From positions 18,612 to 52,157 of the forward strand of contig PLZC01000073.1 in NCBI GenBank assembly GCA_003151985.1: a stretch of 33,546 nt of DNA, written 5' to 3'. The position numbers and the translations under genes were made by a program. Below, one piece after another: positions 9,773-21,100 of this stretch. Below the pieces are notes generated by a model. It had not been told where the DNA came from and did no database searches. It saw only the letters and a list, made by a program, of their open reading frames with translations. This stretch comes from Acidobacteriaceae bacterium (GTDB lineage Bacteria; Acidobacteriota; Terriglobia; Terriglobales; Acidobacteriaceae). The number at the start of each line of letters is the position of its first letter. Within the stretch, counting starts at the first letter, position 1.

Positions 9773-11214
9773 AGAGAATGAAAGAGATGGCCGTGCTCGC
9801 GGATCGGCTGCTTCCGAAGAACAAGTTGACAAGGGCGATTTGGTTCGGCTCGCTGTTGATGAGCGTGGCGCTGCTGATGCTGCCATTACTCTTCAAGTTG
9901 GATGGCAGGCCGCACACGGACTGGGAGCAATTTCTGGGACGATTCCATCCGCTGATGGTGCATCTTCCCATTGGGCTTATCGTATTGGTACCGCTGCTTG
10001 AGATTGCCGGAGCCTTCCGGCCGGCGCTCCGTGAGGCCGCGGGATTTGTACTTGGCTTGGCATTCGTCTTCTGCCTCGGCGCGTTAACGCTTGGCTACCT
10101 CCTTGCATACGGCAGCGGAACCGTAGGTGTCGTCATGACGCGGCATATGTGGGGCGGGATCGCATTGTCCATCGCCGTACTGTTATGTGTGCTGGCGCGG
10201 CCTTGGTGGTCTATTGGAGCCGTCCCACGAGTGTATCCGGCGATGCTAACTGGCTTGCTGCTGCTGTTGGCTTGGACCGCGGACCAGGGTGGCTCCTTGA
10301 CGCATGGAAGAAATTACCTCACCGAATACATGCCGGTTTCGCTAGAGAATATCTTCGGGGGCAGAGCCGTTCAGGCAAATGCACCAGGCTCCGGGTCGTT
10401 TTACGTCAAGCAAATCAGCCCAATCCTCGACGCAAACTGTTTCGTCTGTCACGGCGAGGGAAAGGTCAAAGGCGGCTTGCGCATGGACTCCTATAACTTG
10501 CTGATGAAGGGCGGCAAGGATGGACTTGCCATTGTCCCGGGCAGCCCGGAGAAGAGTCTGTTGCTTCAGCGCGTGACGCTCCCATCGAGTCACAAGCAGT
10601 TCATGCCCGCGGAGGGCAAGCCGCCATTGAAGCCGGAAGAGATCGCGCGGATCAAGGCATGGGTTGAGCAGGGAGCTTCGCCCATTGCGACGACCGTTGC
10701 GGGGATCTCGACCAGCAACGAGTCGGCGGAATTGCCGCTGCAGCCGGTGGCGGACTATAGCAGCGTACTCTCCGAAATCCAGCAGATAGACAAGGGCCAG
10801 GGAGCGAAGCTCGTGCAGGTATCGAGCAAGCCCTCGGATGGATTGATTCTGAATACGGTGGATGTCGCGGCAAGCTTCGGCGATGCGCAACTTGCCCAGT
10901 TCCAGAAGTTCGCACCCTATATAGTCGAAGCGGAGTTGGGGCGTACCGCTGTGACGAATGCGAGCTTCGATGCGTTGAGCAGGTTTACTCACCTGCGCGC
11001 GCTTCACCTGGAAGGAACCGGAGTAACCGGAGACGGACTTGCGAAGCTTGCTCCTCTATCAGAATTAACTTACTTGAACCTAAGCGGGACGAAGGTAACC
11101 GCGGCAGCCGTGGCATCGATTGGATCAATGAAGAATCTTCGTCACGTCTATCTCTATAACACTCCAGCTCAACCGGCGGTAGCGATGCAGACTATCGCGA
11201 GGAATACGCAATGA
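9769..11214 (+). CDS. DUF2231-like membrane domain + PSCyt1-type cytochrome c + leucine-rich-repeat protein
   Basis: GTG start overlaps the previous stop (GTGA at 9769-9772). RFHPLMVHLPIGLIVLVPLLEIAGAF, ILDANCFVCHGEGKVKGGLRMDS, LRALHLEGTGVTGDGLAKLAPLSELTYLNLSGTKVT. Confidence 0.85.
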   Translation: MKRMKEMAVLADRLLPKNKLTRAIWFGSLLMSVALLMLPLLFKLDGRPHTDWEQFLGRFHPLMVHLPIGLIVLVPLLEIAGAFRPALREAAGFVLGLAFVFCLGALTLGYLLAYGSGTVGVVMTRHMWGGIALSIAVLLCVLARPWWSIGAVPRVYPAMLTGLLLLLAWTADQGGSLTHGRNYLTEYMPVSLENIFGGRAVQANAPGSGSFYVKQISPILDANCFVCHGEGKVKGGLRMDSYNLLMKGGKDGLAIVPGSPEKSLLLQRVTLPSSHKQFMPAEGKPPLKPEEIARIKAWVEQGASPIATTVAGISTSNESAELPLQPVADYSSVLSEIQQIDKGQGAKLVQVSSKPSDGLILNTVDVAASFGDAQLAQFQKFAPYIVEAELGRTAVTNASFDALSRFTHLRALHLEGTGVTGDGLAKLAPLSELTYLNLSGTKVTAAAVASIGSMKNLRHVYLYNTPAQPAVAMQTIARNTQ

Positions 11215-12290
11215 ATCGAACTCCCGGTCAAGATAGAACAAGCGGATTGGACAGGCGGCGATTTATCGCTGTGACTGGAGCCACTGCGTTGGCCGCTCTG
11301 GCGGGCACGCGCGCCAACGCGCAGGCGGGTAACGCAGCTAATAACTCAAGAGGAGGAATGATGCAGACAGGAAATGGCGAGTGGACTTACCAGGTAGTTC
11401 CGGGATGGGGGCAGTTGCCCGCGGCAAAGTCTTTCGGCGGGACGCACGGAGGAATTGCAACCGACAAGGCCGGGCACGTCTACGTCAGCACACAGAGCGA
11501 GACAGGGGTCTTAGTCTATAGCCCGGATGGTGTGCTGCTGAAGACGATTGCCGGTGAGTATCCCGAAGTTCATTCGATGGTCTATGCCGAGGAGAATGGC
11601 AACGAGTACTTCTACGCCACCGTGCAGAAGGGAACGCCGAAAGAGAACTGGCTGTTCATCAAGATGAAGACGGACGGTACGGTTGTGCAGAAGATTACCG
11701 CTCCTGCGGAAGCTGGCTTCAAGGCGCCAAACGAGTGGCGGTTAACGGCGGCGGTCTCCGGGCCAGATGGCTCCATCTTCATCGCCAATGGTTATGGTGA
11801 CTCGCGACTCTTCAAGTTCGACAAGAAAGGGAATTATCAGGCAAGTTATTCCGGTAAAGGGACCGCGGATGGCTTGATGGATTGCAGCCACGGGTTAGCC
11901 GTCGACCGCCGCTATGACCAGCCGCTGCTGCTTGTCTGCGACCGCGAGAACCGTCGCCTCTGCCATTTTGATTTCGATGGAAAATTCGTGCGTACGGTAA
12001 CCCAGCATTTGCGCCGGCCATGCCAGATCAGTTTTCACGGTGACTATGCGGTAATTTCCGAACTCGAAGGTCGCGTCACCATCATCGACAAAGACAACAC
12101 CCCGGTCGCTTTCCTCGGCGATAATCCACAAAAGAAACAGTGGGCAAATTACCACCTTCAGCCAGGCGAAATCGCCGCCACCACCTTCAGTGCGGCGCAT
12201 GGATGTCACATCGACTCGAACGCCAACATCTATGTTTCCGATTGGAATCAAACCGGCAGGGTAACCAAGCTCGCGAGGGTAAGCTCATAG
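11211..12290 (+). CDS. Tat-exported NHL/6-bladed beta-propeller protein
   Basis: ATGA overlap with previous gene (11211-11214); DRRRFIAVTGATALAALAG Tat-like signal; propeller-type repeats (GIATDKAGHVYVSTQSETGVLVYSPDGVLLKTI, HGCHIDSNANIYVSDWNQTGRVTKL). Confidence 0.8.
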   Translation: MNRTPGQDRTSGLDRRRFIAVTGATALAALAGTRANAQAGNAANNSRGGMMQTGNGEWTYQVVPGWGQLPAAKSFGGTHGGIATDKAGHVYVSTQSETGVLVYSPDGVLLKTIAGEYPEVHSMVYAEENGNEYFYATVQKGTPKENWLFIKMKTDGTVVQKITAPAEAGFKAPNEWRLTAAVSGPDGSIFIANGYGDSRLFKFDKKGNYQASYSGKGTADGLMDCSHGLAVDRRYDQPLLLVCDRENRRLCHFDFDGKFVRTVTQHLRRPCQISFHGDYAVISELEGRVTIIDKDNTPVAFLGDNPQKKQWANYHLQPGEIAATTFSAAHGCHIDSNANIYVSDWNQTGRVTKLARVSS

Positions 12291-12326
12291 CGGTGTATCC
12301 TTAATACCAATTGAAAGGAAACCTAC

Positions 12327-13919
12327 TTGCCGCTTCAAGGCCTCTCGCTCATCGGCTCGCAGAATGGCTCATCGCAAGGGGCTGTCTTTTACGGATTCGA
12401 TCCCGCCACTGGAGAGACTCTTCAGCCCGGATACTCGACTGCGAGCAGCGAGGATGTGGAACAGGCGGCACAAATGGCGGCTCGAGCTTTTCCCGTTTAT
12501 GGCAACCTCGCAGGAGTAGCTAAGGCCAAATTTCTCCTCACGATTGCATCGGTCTTAGAGACCATAGCTCCCGAGATTGTTGACCGCGGCCGCCGCGAGA
12601 CAGGCCTGCCGGAAGCGCGTCTTCGCGGTGAACTGGCCCGCACCACAAATCAACTTCGCCTCTTTGCCGGCGTTCTGGAAGAAGGCTCATGGGTGGATGC
12701 GCGTATCGATCCCGCCCAGCCGGAACGGAAGCCCTTCCCACGCGCCGACATTCGGTCGATGCTCAGACCGCTCGGCCCGATCGCTGTCTTTGGCGCCAGT
12801 AATTTTCCATTGGCATTTTCCGTCGCCGGTGGAGACACGGTCTCCGCGCTAGCCGCGGGAAACCCCGTAATTGTCAAGGCCCATCCTGCTCATCCTGGAA
12901 CCAGCGAACTCGTTGGCCAGGCCATTCGCGAATGCGTTCTCGCCTGTGCATTACCCGAAGGAGTTTTTTCGCTCCTCTTTGACGCGCAGATTGAGGTGGG
13001 TGCGCAACTGGTTGCGCATCCACTGGTAAAGGCAGTTGGGTTTACAGGCTCGCAGGCGGCGGGCAAAGCGCTCATGAAGCTGGCGGCATCTCGGCCTGTC
13101 CCGATTCCATGTTATGCGGAGATGGGCAGCGTGAACCCGTTGTTTGTACTCCCTGGTGCGATGCGTTCCCGCACCTCCGCAATCGCCAGCGGCCTTCTAG
13201 GTTCTTTCACGATGGGGTCCGGACAGTTCTGCACCAAGCCCGGATTGGTGTTCGTTCCTCAATCGCCGGAGAGCGAGATATTTTCCGCGGCGCTCAAACA
13301 AGGGGTTCTGCAGATGCAGCCGCAAATCATGCTCACCAAAGGGATCGCAGCGAAATATGCTTCAGCACTACAGATGCGATCCGCAGAAAATGACCCCACT
13401 CTATCGGCGCAGTCGTTGCGGGCCGAAGGTCCGGGATGTGCCGAGCCGGTCTCACTGTTTCAGTCGAGCGTAGCCTCTCTCTTGCGTGAACCAAACCTTG
13501 CCGAAGAGGTATTTGGCCCCACAACATTGTTGCTGACTTATACCTCGCGCGAGGAGTTACTCGCTGCCGCAAACGCGCTGGATGGGCATCTGACCGCCAC
13601 CATCCATGGCACCGAAGAAGATCTGGCCGAGCATCGCGACTTGATCGCGGTGCTGGAAGAAAAAGTGGGCCGCCTGCTCTTCAACGGCTTCCCAACCGGC
13701 GTTGAGGTGTGCCATGCGATGGTGCATGGAGGGCCCTATCCAGCCACCTCGGATGGACGATCAACTTCCGTGGGAACCCAGGCCATCTTGCGCTTTGCCC
13801 GCCCTTTTTGCTATCAGGATTTTCCCGAAGCCGTGTTACCTGCAGAGTTACAGAACAACAATCCGCTGGGAATTATGCGCATGGCAAATGGAACCTTGAC
13901 CCGTGATGAGATCGAGTAG
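12327..13919 (+). CDS. Aldehyde dehydrogenase, alpha-ketoglutarate semialdehyde dehydrogenase-like
   Basis: TTG start; PLGPIAVFGASNFPLAFSVAGGDTVSALAAGNPVIVKAHPAHPGTSELVGQAI, GFTGSQAAGKAL, EMGSVNPLFVLP, GSGQFCTKPGLVFVP; length ~530 aa; genomic context with sugar-acid dehydratases. Confidence 0.85.
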   Translation: MPLQGLSLIGSQNGSSQGAVFYGFDPATGETLQPGYSTASSEDVEQAAQMAARAFPVYGNLAGVAKAKFLLTIASVLETIAPEIVDRGRRETGLPEARLRGELARTTNQLRLFAGVLEEGSWVDARIDPAQPERKPFPRADIRSMLRPLGPIAVFGASNFPLAFSVAGGDTVSALAAGNPVIVKAHPAHPGTSELVGQAIRECVLACALPEGVFSLLFDAQIEVGAQLVAHPLVKAVGFTGSQAAGKALMKLAASRPVPIPCYAEMGSVNPLFVLPGAMRSRTSAIASGLLGSFTMGSGQFCTKPGLVFVPQSPESEIFSAALKQGVLQMQPQIMLTKGIAAKYASALQMRSAENDPTLSAQSLRAEGPGCAEPVSLFQSSVASLLREPNLAEEVFGPTTLLLTYTSREELLAAANALDGHLTATIHGTEEDLAEHRDLIAVLEEKVGRLLFNGFPTGVEVCHAMVHGGPYPATSDGRSTSVGTQAILRFARPFCYQDFPEAVLPAELQNNNPLGIMRMANGTLTRDEIE

Positions 13920-13937
13920 TTGACTGCATCGTGTTCT

Positions 13938-14774
13938 TCAATCTCTTGGTGCGACTTTGTTAATCAGCGTCCCGATCTGCCCAATCGTGATTCGGATCTC
14001 ATCTCCGCTCGCAAGGGTAAAGGAGTCCGGCGGCACAATGCCGGTCCCAGTCATGAGAAAACATCCAAAAGGAAAACTGATTTCGCGATAGAGGTATTCG
14101 ACAAGCTGCGCGGGTTCCCGCTTCAACTCGGCAAGAGTCGTTGCCCCGCTAAACTCCGTATTCCCATCGCGAAGAATTTCCAACCCTATCGAGGTCGAAG
14201 CTGGCAAGGCATGGGGGCTGACCAGAACACAAGGTCCCAATGCGCAACTGCCGTCATAAACCTTAGCTTGTGGAAGATAAAGCGGGTTCTCTCCCTCAAT
14301 GTCGCGCGAACTCATGTCGTTCCCCGCCGTGTAACCAATGATTTTGCCAAATTGATTAGCCAGCAGCGTGAGCTCCGGTTCCGGCACATTCCAGTCGGAG
14401 TCCTTGCGAATTCGGACATGACTGCATGTACCGACCACGCGGCTTGCCGTGGATTTGAAGAACAGCTCCGGACGCTCGGCCGCATAGACCCGGTCATAGA
14501 AACTGCCGCCGCCCGCGACCTTTGACTCCTCCATCCGTGCGCTGCGACTGCGGTAGTAGGTCACACCGGCGGCCCACACTTCCTGGTTTCCCACAGGCGC
14601 TTCAATCTTCGCCGATGAAAAGTCCTTCGCAGGTCTGCTCTTCTCCGCGATGCTCAAAAGGTATCCATGCAAATCTCCATGGGTGACAAGCCCGTCCCAA
14701 TTCATTTCGGGCACGCGGTAACAGCTTTCATCTAACTCAACATAAGGGCCCTGGTTAGTCCGGTAGAGTCTCAC
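13938..14774 (-). CDS. Fumarylacetoacetate hydrolase (FAH) family protein, probable 2-keto-3-deoxy-pentonate dehydratase
   Basis: [20 protein letters not shown]..., [71 protein letters not shown] start overlaps the upstream IlvD-type stop (GTGA). Confidence 0.8.
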   Translation of the reverse strand: MRLYRTNQGPYVELDESCYRVPEMNWDGLVTHGDLHGYLLSIAEKSRPAKDFSSAKIEAPVGNQEVWAAGVTYYRSRSARMEESKVAGGGSFYDRVYAAERPELFFKSTASRVVGTCSHVRIRKDSDWNVPEPELTLLANQFGKIIGYTAGNDMSSRDIEGENPLYLPQAKVYDGSCALGPCVLVSPHALPASTSIGLEILRDGNTEFSGATTLAELKREPAQLVEYLYREISFPFGCFLMTGTGIVPPDSFTLASGDEIRITIGQIGTLINKVAPRD

Positions 14775-16798
14775 TTATCCTTCTCCAGAATTGAAATGAT
14801 CTTGTCTGTGTCGTAGACGCAGCCTCCCCAGACACCCCCGCTGGCATGGACCAGTGCAGCCCATAGGCGCGTGTCGTCGGGGAGAGACGGATGCGGACTC
14901 AGGTCTGGCCGTGGCTTTCGCTCAGCGAGGCAGCGGAGACCTTCCTCCGCGCCGAAGTATCCCTCCGTGTCGCCCACCAGATTCACTGTACCGGTAAGAG
15001 TCTGCCGGTCAACCACAATCTCGATCTGGTCGCCCTCTAGCACCTTGCCTATCGCGCCACCGGCGAGCGCCTCCGGCGAAATGTGGCCAATGCAAGCCCC
15101 GGTAGAAACTCCGCTGAAGCGCGCGTCGGTAAGCACGGCCACGTGTTTGCAGTGAGGCAACTGCTTCAGCGCCGACGTGATTTGATAGATCTCCTGCATG
15201 CCCGCGCCCGCAGGCCCGCCGCATATCAGCACAACTACATCACCCAGCGCCACGTTGCCGCTCTTGATGGCTTGGATCGCGGCCTCTTCTGTGACAAATA
15301 CTTTTGCCGGCCCGACATGTCGATACACACCGTATTCATCCACTAGAGAAGGGTCAATGGCCGTGCTCTTGATTACCGAAGCCTCGGGTGCAAGATTGCC
15401 AACCGGAAAGCAAATGGTCGAGGTCAAGCCTTTTGTCCGCGCGCCGTCCGGCGTCATAATCACTTCGTCAGGATCAATGCCGTCCATCTCCCGGAGTGTT
15501 TCGCGCAATTGATGGCGACGCGAACTATCGCGCCACCAATTCAAGCATTCGTCGAGAGTGGTGCCCGAGACGGTTAGTACGGATGTATCCAGAAGTCCGT
15601 GATCTTTCAGTCGTAGCATTACTTCCGGCACACCACCGGCTAGAAAAACTTGGACGGTGGCGAAGTTGCGCGGACCATTCGGCAGTGCATCAACAAGCCG
15701 TGGCGTCTGGCGATTCACGTCGGCCCAGTCGGAAGCGGTCGGCCGCGCAAGCTTCGCGGCAAAAGCAATCGCCGGGATATGCAACAGCAGATTAGTCGAG
15801 CCGCCAAACGCCGCGTGAACCACCATGGCGTTCTTGAGCGATGCAGGCGTCAGCACATCCACCGCACCCATTTGTAACTCATGCAAGCGCAGAACAGCTC
15901 GCGCCGAGCGTCGCGCGGAGTCCAGCCAAATCGGCTGGCCTGAAGGCGCCAAAGCGGAATGCGGAAGAGACAACCCCAGTGCCTCGCCCACCACCTGGGA
16001 AGTTGCCGCGGTGCCCAGAAACTGGCAGCCGCCCCCCGGAGTTGCGCAAGTGCGGCAACCGACTTCAGCGGCATACTCCAGTGTGATCTGCTCCTGCGCA
16101 AAGCGCGCTCCAATTGTCTGCACCTTGGCCGCATCCTCACCCGATTCAGGCAAAAGCGTGACCCCGCCTGGCACCAGCACAACCGGCATCTGTCCACATG
16201 ACGCCAGCGCCATCATCATGGCCGGGAGTCCTTTGTCGCAGGTGGCGATGCCGATAACTCCCTTTCGAGTGGGCATGGATCGGATAAGCCTGCGTAGCAC
16301 AATCGCGGCATCGTTACGAAAAGGAAGCGAGTCCATCATGCCGATGGTACCCTGGGTGCGTCCGTCGCAAGGGTCGGTGCATGCGCCCGCATAGGGTACT
16401 GCACGCATGGCCTTCAACTCGCGCGCCGCCTCCCCCACCAGCAGGCCCACTTCCCAGTGTCCGGTGTGAAATCCCAGCGCGATCGGCTCGCCATTCTCCG
16501 CTCGCATGCCGCCGTGCGTCGAGAGAATAAGAAACTCCGGATCGAGCAGGCGCGACGGGTCCCAACCCATGCCAGCGCTCTGACTTAGACCGAAAAGATT
16601 GCCCGAAGGTTCAGTCAGCAGCATCTCGGCGGATAACGGCAGAGACCCGGCAGGTCCGGGTGCGTGAGTGGCGACACGGAGCAAACTTTCGCCGGCAGAC
16701 TCAAGGACTGACGCAAGTGAAATCTTGTCGATCGAGAGCCTCGCTTTCAAGATCAAACTAAGTATAGAAGGTCCGCTCAATAAGGCGATCCAAATCAT
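14771..16798 (-). CDS. IlvD/Edd family dehydratase, YjhG/YagF-like (probable D-xylonate/aldonate dehydratase)
   Basis: [160 protein letters not shown] extends to 16879 but the ATG at 16798 avoids overlap with the divergent MFS gene. Confidence 0.85.
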   Translation of the reverse strand: MIWIALLSGPSILSLILKARLSIDKISLASVLESAGESLLRVATHAPGPAGSLPLSAEMLLTEPSGNLFGLSQSAGMGWDPSRLLDPEFLILSTHGGMRAENGEPIALGFHTGHWEVGLLVGEAARELKAMRAVPYAGACTDPCDGRTQGTIGMMDSLPFRNDAAIVLRRLIRSMPTRKGVIGIATCDKGLPAMMMALASCGQMPVVLVPGGVTLLPESGEDAAKVQTIGARFAQEQITLEYAAEVGCRTCATPGGGCQFLGTAATSQVVGEALGLSLPHSALAPSGQPIWLDSARRSARAVLRLHELQMGAVDVLTPASLKNAMVVHAAFGGSTNLLLHIPAIAFAAKLARPTASDWADVNRQTPRLVDALPNGPRNFATVQVFLAGGVPEVMLRLKDHGLLDTSVLTVSGTTLDECLNWWRDSSRRHQLRETLREMDGIDPDEVIMTPDGARTKGLTSTICFPVGNLAPEASVIKSTAIDPSLVDEYGVYRHVGPAKVFVTEEAAIQAIKSGNVALGDVVVLICGGPAGAGMQEIYQITSALKQLPHCKHVAVLTDARFSGVSTGACIGHISPEALAGGAIGKVLEGDQIEIVVDRQTLTGTVNLVGDTEGYFGAEEGLRCLAERKPRPDLSPHPSLPDDTRLWAALVHASGGVWGGCVYDTDKIISILEKDK

Positions 16799-16828
16799 CT
16801 TGGGCGCAAGAGGTGCTATAAATCTTGT

Positions 16829-18121
16829 GTGCAGAATCTGCAGACTGGAAATGCTGGGCCACTTCACAAGCAACTTCAAAGGCGATGGCTCTATCTGCTG
16901 CCCGCGGTCTTCGTAACCTATAGCCTCGCCTATCTTGACCGGGCAAACTATGGGTTCGGCGCCGCTGCCGGGCTGGCCAAGACACTCGACATCAGCGACT
17001 CCCGGGCCGCATTTCTCGGTTCACTTTTCTTTCTAGGCTATTTCCTGTTTCAAGTTCCAGGGGCTGCGTATGCGCGGCGCAAAAGCGCGGGCCGGCTGGT
17101 CTTCATTGCGCTTTTGAGTTGGGGCACGTTAGCGGCATTGACGGGAATCATTCGCCAGTTCTGGCTGCTCGCACTCGATCGGTTGTTATTGGGCGTAGCG
17201 GAAAGCCTGATCTTGCCCGCCATGCTGATCCTGCTGACCAACTGGTTCACGCGAGCGGAGCGTTCCCGCGCAAACACAATCCTGATTCTCGGCAATCCGG
17301 TCACCATGCTGTGGATGTCCGCTGCCACCGGCTACTTGATCAAGGCCGTGGGCTGGCAGATGACATTTGTCATCGAAGGAATTCCTTCCATCCTGTGGGC
17401 GTTCGTCTGGATTATCTTGGTGCGCGACCGCCCGCACAATGTGCCTTGGCTCAAGCCGGAGTGCTGCGACCAACTCAACCTTCAACTTGAGCAGGAACAA
17501 GAAACACTTCCAAGAATGCCAAGCTTGGCTATCGCATTCAGGACACCCGGCGTTTTGTTGCTATGTCTCCAATATTTCTGTTGGAGCGTAGGCGTCTACG
17601 GCTTCGTGATTTGGCTGCCTACCATGATCAAAGCTGGCATGAGTCGGGGCATCGAAACCGTCGGATTATTGAGCGCTGCGCCTTACCTGCTTGCCATCGC
17701 CCTTATGCTACCCGTGGCGTACCTTTCCGATCGCACACTTAGCCGCAAGCACTTTGTCTGGCCGTTCCTCGTCCTCTCTGGAATTTTCCTTTTCGGCTCA
17801 TACATCACAGCAAGCCACAGCTTCTGGCTGGCCTATGGATTCTTGATCCTCGCTGGTGGCACGATGTATGCGCCGTACGGCCCTTTCTTCGCCATCATCC
17901 CGGAGATGTTACCCAGGAATGTCGCCGGCGAAGTTATGGCGCTCATCAATGGCATTGGCGCCCTTGGTGCTTTCGTTGGCTCGTGGCTCGTTGGGTTGTT
18001 GCAGGCCGTTACCGGGAACTCCCAGGCCGGGTTTCTCTTCATGTCGGTGTCGCTGATCCTGGCAGGGGGGATTATCTTCCGACTTCGCCCGGTGAGCGAA
18101 CATGTTAAACCCGCACAATAG
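16829..18121 (+). CDS. MFS transporter, ACS (anion:cation symporter)-like, probable sugar-acid importer
   Basis: 12-TM pattern; [62 protein letters not shown] start; adjacent to aldonate dehydratase. Confidence 0.85.
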   Translation: MQNLQTGNAGPLHKQLQRRWLYLLPAVFVTYSLAYLDRANYGFGAAAGLAKTLDISDSRAAFLGSLFFLGYFLFQVPGAAYARRKSAGRLVFIALLSWGTLAALTGIIRQFWLLALDRLLLGVAESLILPAMLILLTNWFTRAERSRANTILILGNPVTMLWMSAATGYLIKAVGWQMTFVIEGIPSILWAFVWIILVRDRPHNVPWLKPECCDQLNLQLEQEQETLPRMPSLAIAFRTPGVLLLCLQYFCWSVGVYGFVIWLPTMIKAGMSRGIETVGLLSAAPYLLAIALMLPVAYLSDRTLSRKHFVWPFLVLSGIFLFGSYITASHSFWLAYGFLILAGGTMYAPYGPFFAIIPEMLPRNVAGEVMALINGIGALGAFVGSWLVGLLQAVTGNSQAGFLFMSVSLILAGGIIFRLRPVSEHVKPAQ

Positions 18122-21100
18122 GCTCATCGCGGGGTAGTCCCAGGCGAGCCGCGCAGAAGTACTCAAACCGGATGCCGTATGTGCGCCGCATCTGAACCCA
18201 CACCTCGCGGAAACGAAGACTCCGCGACCATCTCATGAAAAGGATCGCCCAACCTCGATTGTCGGGATGATCCCAGAAGTCATCCAGTCGCAAATCCAGG
18301 AACACGTCCTCCATGAGTTGAATAAGTTCCAGGCCCATGCACATCTCTTCATTGGTTAATGGTCCAGTGACCGGCGGAGCTCCGCTCGTCATCAGTTCAT
18401 TCATGAAAGGATGAAGTACCGAAGTCTGGCGGAACCTCTCCCATATCCCATCGAGTGCTTGGGCATGCTTGAGGAATGATTCACTGGAACCGCCTGCGGG
18501 AGTAAGAACGTCGGCCAATTGTTCGGCGATCGTCACTGGGTGGTCTCCGGGCAACGTGCCCCTCAGTGAGTGGCGGACAACATGCTGACCGAGCTTCCGG
18601 TAACTCTCAAACTGATCCTCGGTAAAGAACTGGTTGGCCGTCGTCTCGTGCGGAAAAGATGGATGAGCGGCTCGATATTGGGTGACGCTCACATTCTCAT
18701 CCCCGGAAACTGAAGCCTTGAAGTAGATCAAGTATCCAATACTCCCGTTGCTGTACTTGATTTTGCCGATGGCACAGTGGGCGAGACTAACTCCGTCCTT
18801 CTGCTGGCGAATCGATTTCACGTCGATATCGATGATTGCGCCAAAATCCGTCTCGCAAATCCGGATCATATTCCCCAAACCGCCGAATTGGAGGAACTCA
18901 TCGCATTCTGCGTCGCACGCAATAATCACCTTGCAGCGGCGCCGGACTAATTCGTAGATCCCGAGGTTTTCGAAATGGCCGCCATCGGAGACATTGAGAT
19001 ACAGGCGTTTTTCGTCGGCGATGCCGAGCAACTCTCTCGTCAGGTAATAGATGCTGAAACGAAGCCCTCTCCGACTCCATGCCCTCTGGCCGGGATTGGG
19101 AAACCACCATCCAAGGCGCACGTTAAACATCGTCAGAAGAAATGCAACCAACGGAGACGTGTTATAGCCCATGTTAGAACTCACAGCCGCGCCGGATATG
19201 GCAACCGCTTGGCCCAACATGACCCCATCGGCGAATGCGGCGAATCCCGCTGTCTGTGTGGGCGCATATCCCACCTTGCGGCGATCGGATCCGCATCGCA
19301 GCGGCGTCAGGGAGAACGAGGCGCTATGACGAGTGTTCAGGGCCAGATCGGAACTCCCCGCGAGGTTCAGTGCGCAGTTGAAGATAGGGAATGGCCCGCG
19401 GAATCGGCCGTTGAATTCATCCAGTTTCCGGTCTTCCTTCAACTGCTGGAGTTTTATGTCGTCCTTGAAATCGAACTTCGTAAAAGGATTGGGCTTTCTC
19501 ATCCCCGGAGACCATCGCGCAGCTCCCAGATAGCAGCGCACAATGCGGTTCCGATAGAACTGGTTTAGCCCGAATATATTGATCTCGAAGAACCATGAGA
19601 AAAGCAGGCCGCAACCGACCGTAAACGCCAGCGTCACCGGAATCGCCCACCAGGGAAGATCGGCAAATACTATCAGAGGATCACCGGTCTTTAGTGCTAT
19701 GTTGGTAAAAATCTCCAAAAGCAAAACATACAATGCGGTTGCGGCAATGAAGATACTGCCAATGATGAATAACAAGCCGCCGACTCTTGCCAGTATCTCT
19801 AAGCCGACTGCATTGTTGCGGCCGCCTTCCCCTGTGGTTTTGCTGCTCTTTCCCGCAAAGAGTCCAGCTATCACGGTTCCCAACCAACTCGCGACCGATG
19901 TCCACTTGATTGCCGGGCTCCCGGTCATCCGCCAGAAATCGGCCGTCAACTCGGGTCCGAAGACCGCGGCGCCCGATAACGCGATGCCGCCTACAGCGTA
20001 GATCGTCAGCCAGGTTCCGAACCTCGTCCACCATTCTCTTGCGCCCTCGGTTGAATTTCGGCCTGTGAATCCAATGAACAATAGAACGCTAACCGCGAAG
20101 GCCAGCAATATAAGTGCCGGACCAAATACGGATGCATACCACTGGGAATGCGCTCTATCGGTTGACCAGATTCGGAAGATGAAAAAGACCCCGGAGAGCT
20201 CAACGTAAAGCACCAGAACACAGATCGTACTGATCCAGTAGGCGTGTGCCGCGCGGCGGGTTAGTGTTAAGAGTGCAATAAGAAGCAATGAAAGCCATGC
20301 GCTCACCAGGAGAAACCACCATGATCTCCATGCCACGAAAAAGATGCTGGAGTAAGTGTCAAAGCCTTGCAGGCTTGGCCAACGAGGCGAGGGCCGGTTG
20401 GCATCAGCCCACAAAAGCGCGGCAATCGCGAAGGAGCCAATCCAGGATGGCGCTACCGCCAGGTTTCTCACCCACTTCGATCGACGCGTCTTCTTATCGG
20501 TGACCACACCCGTTCCATGCAGGTTGTAGAGAACCGTAAATGTAACGATAACTCCCATGCTGAATGCCAGTACCCCCGACCAAGGGACGTCTGTCCACAG
20601 GGCCAACTGACCGTATGCCTGGAACACTCGCTGCGTGCCGAGGGCCGTCAATAGCAGCGCGAAGAGCCACATTACTCCTGTAAGTTGGATCAGGAATGCG
20701 TTTCGTGCCCAACTGGCCGCCATGGTCCATGTGTCGGCACTTAATAATCCCGTGCGCGGAGAAAGATAGTTGGAATAAGCGCGAAGATGCGCGATTGATT
20801 CGCTCCAGTCCGTCAACCTTCCCAGCCAATGCGCGGTCCGGCGCACATTTGCCACTAGCCATGACCCGATAAAGCCGCCCCCGGAGACTGTGGAAAGGTA
20901 ATCGACATATCGAAGCTGATCGAACTCCTGCAACCCCTGCAGGATTCCCAGATTAAAAGTTGCGCTGCGAATTCCACCTCCGGAGAATGCAAGACCAATC
21001 AGATTCTGCGGCTGCATTCCCGTCTTGATTCTTTCGCTCCAGCCTTCGGCGGTCCCAGTGATGTTCGGTGGCGCACCCCTGGTATGCTGGCCTGCTTGAT

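Noticed and set aside
16799-16879. N-terminal extension of the IlvD/Edd-type ORF to 16879
   Set aside because: It would overlap the divergent MFS gene by ~50 bp, and the extension lacks family character; the start at 16798 is preferred.
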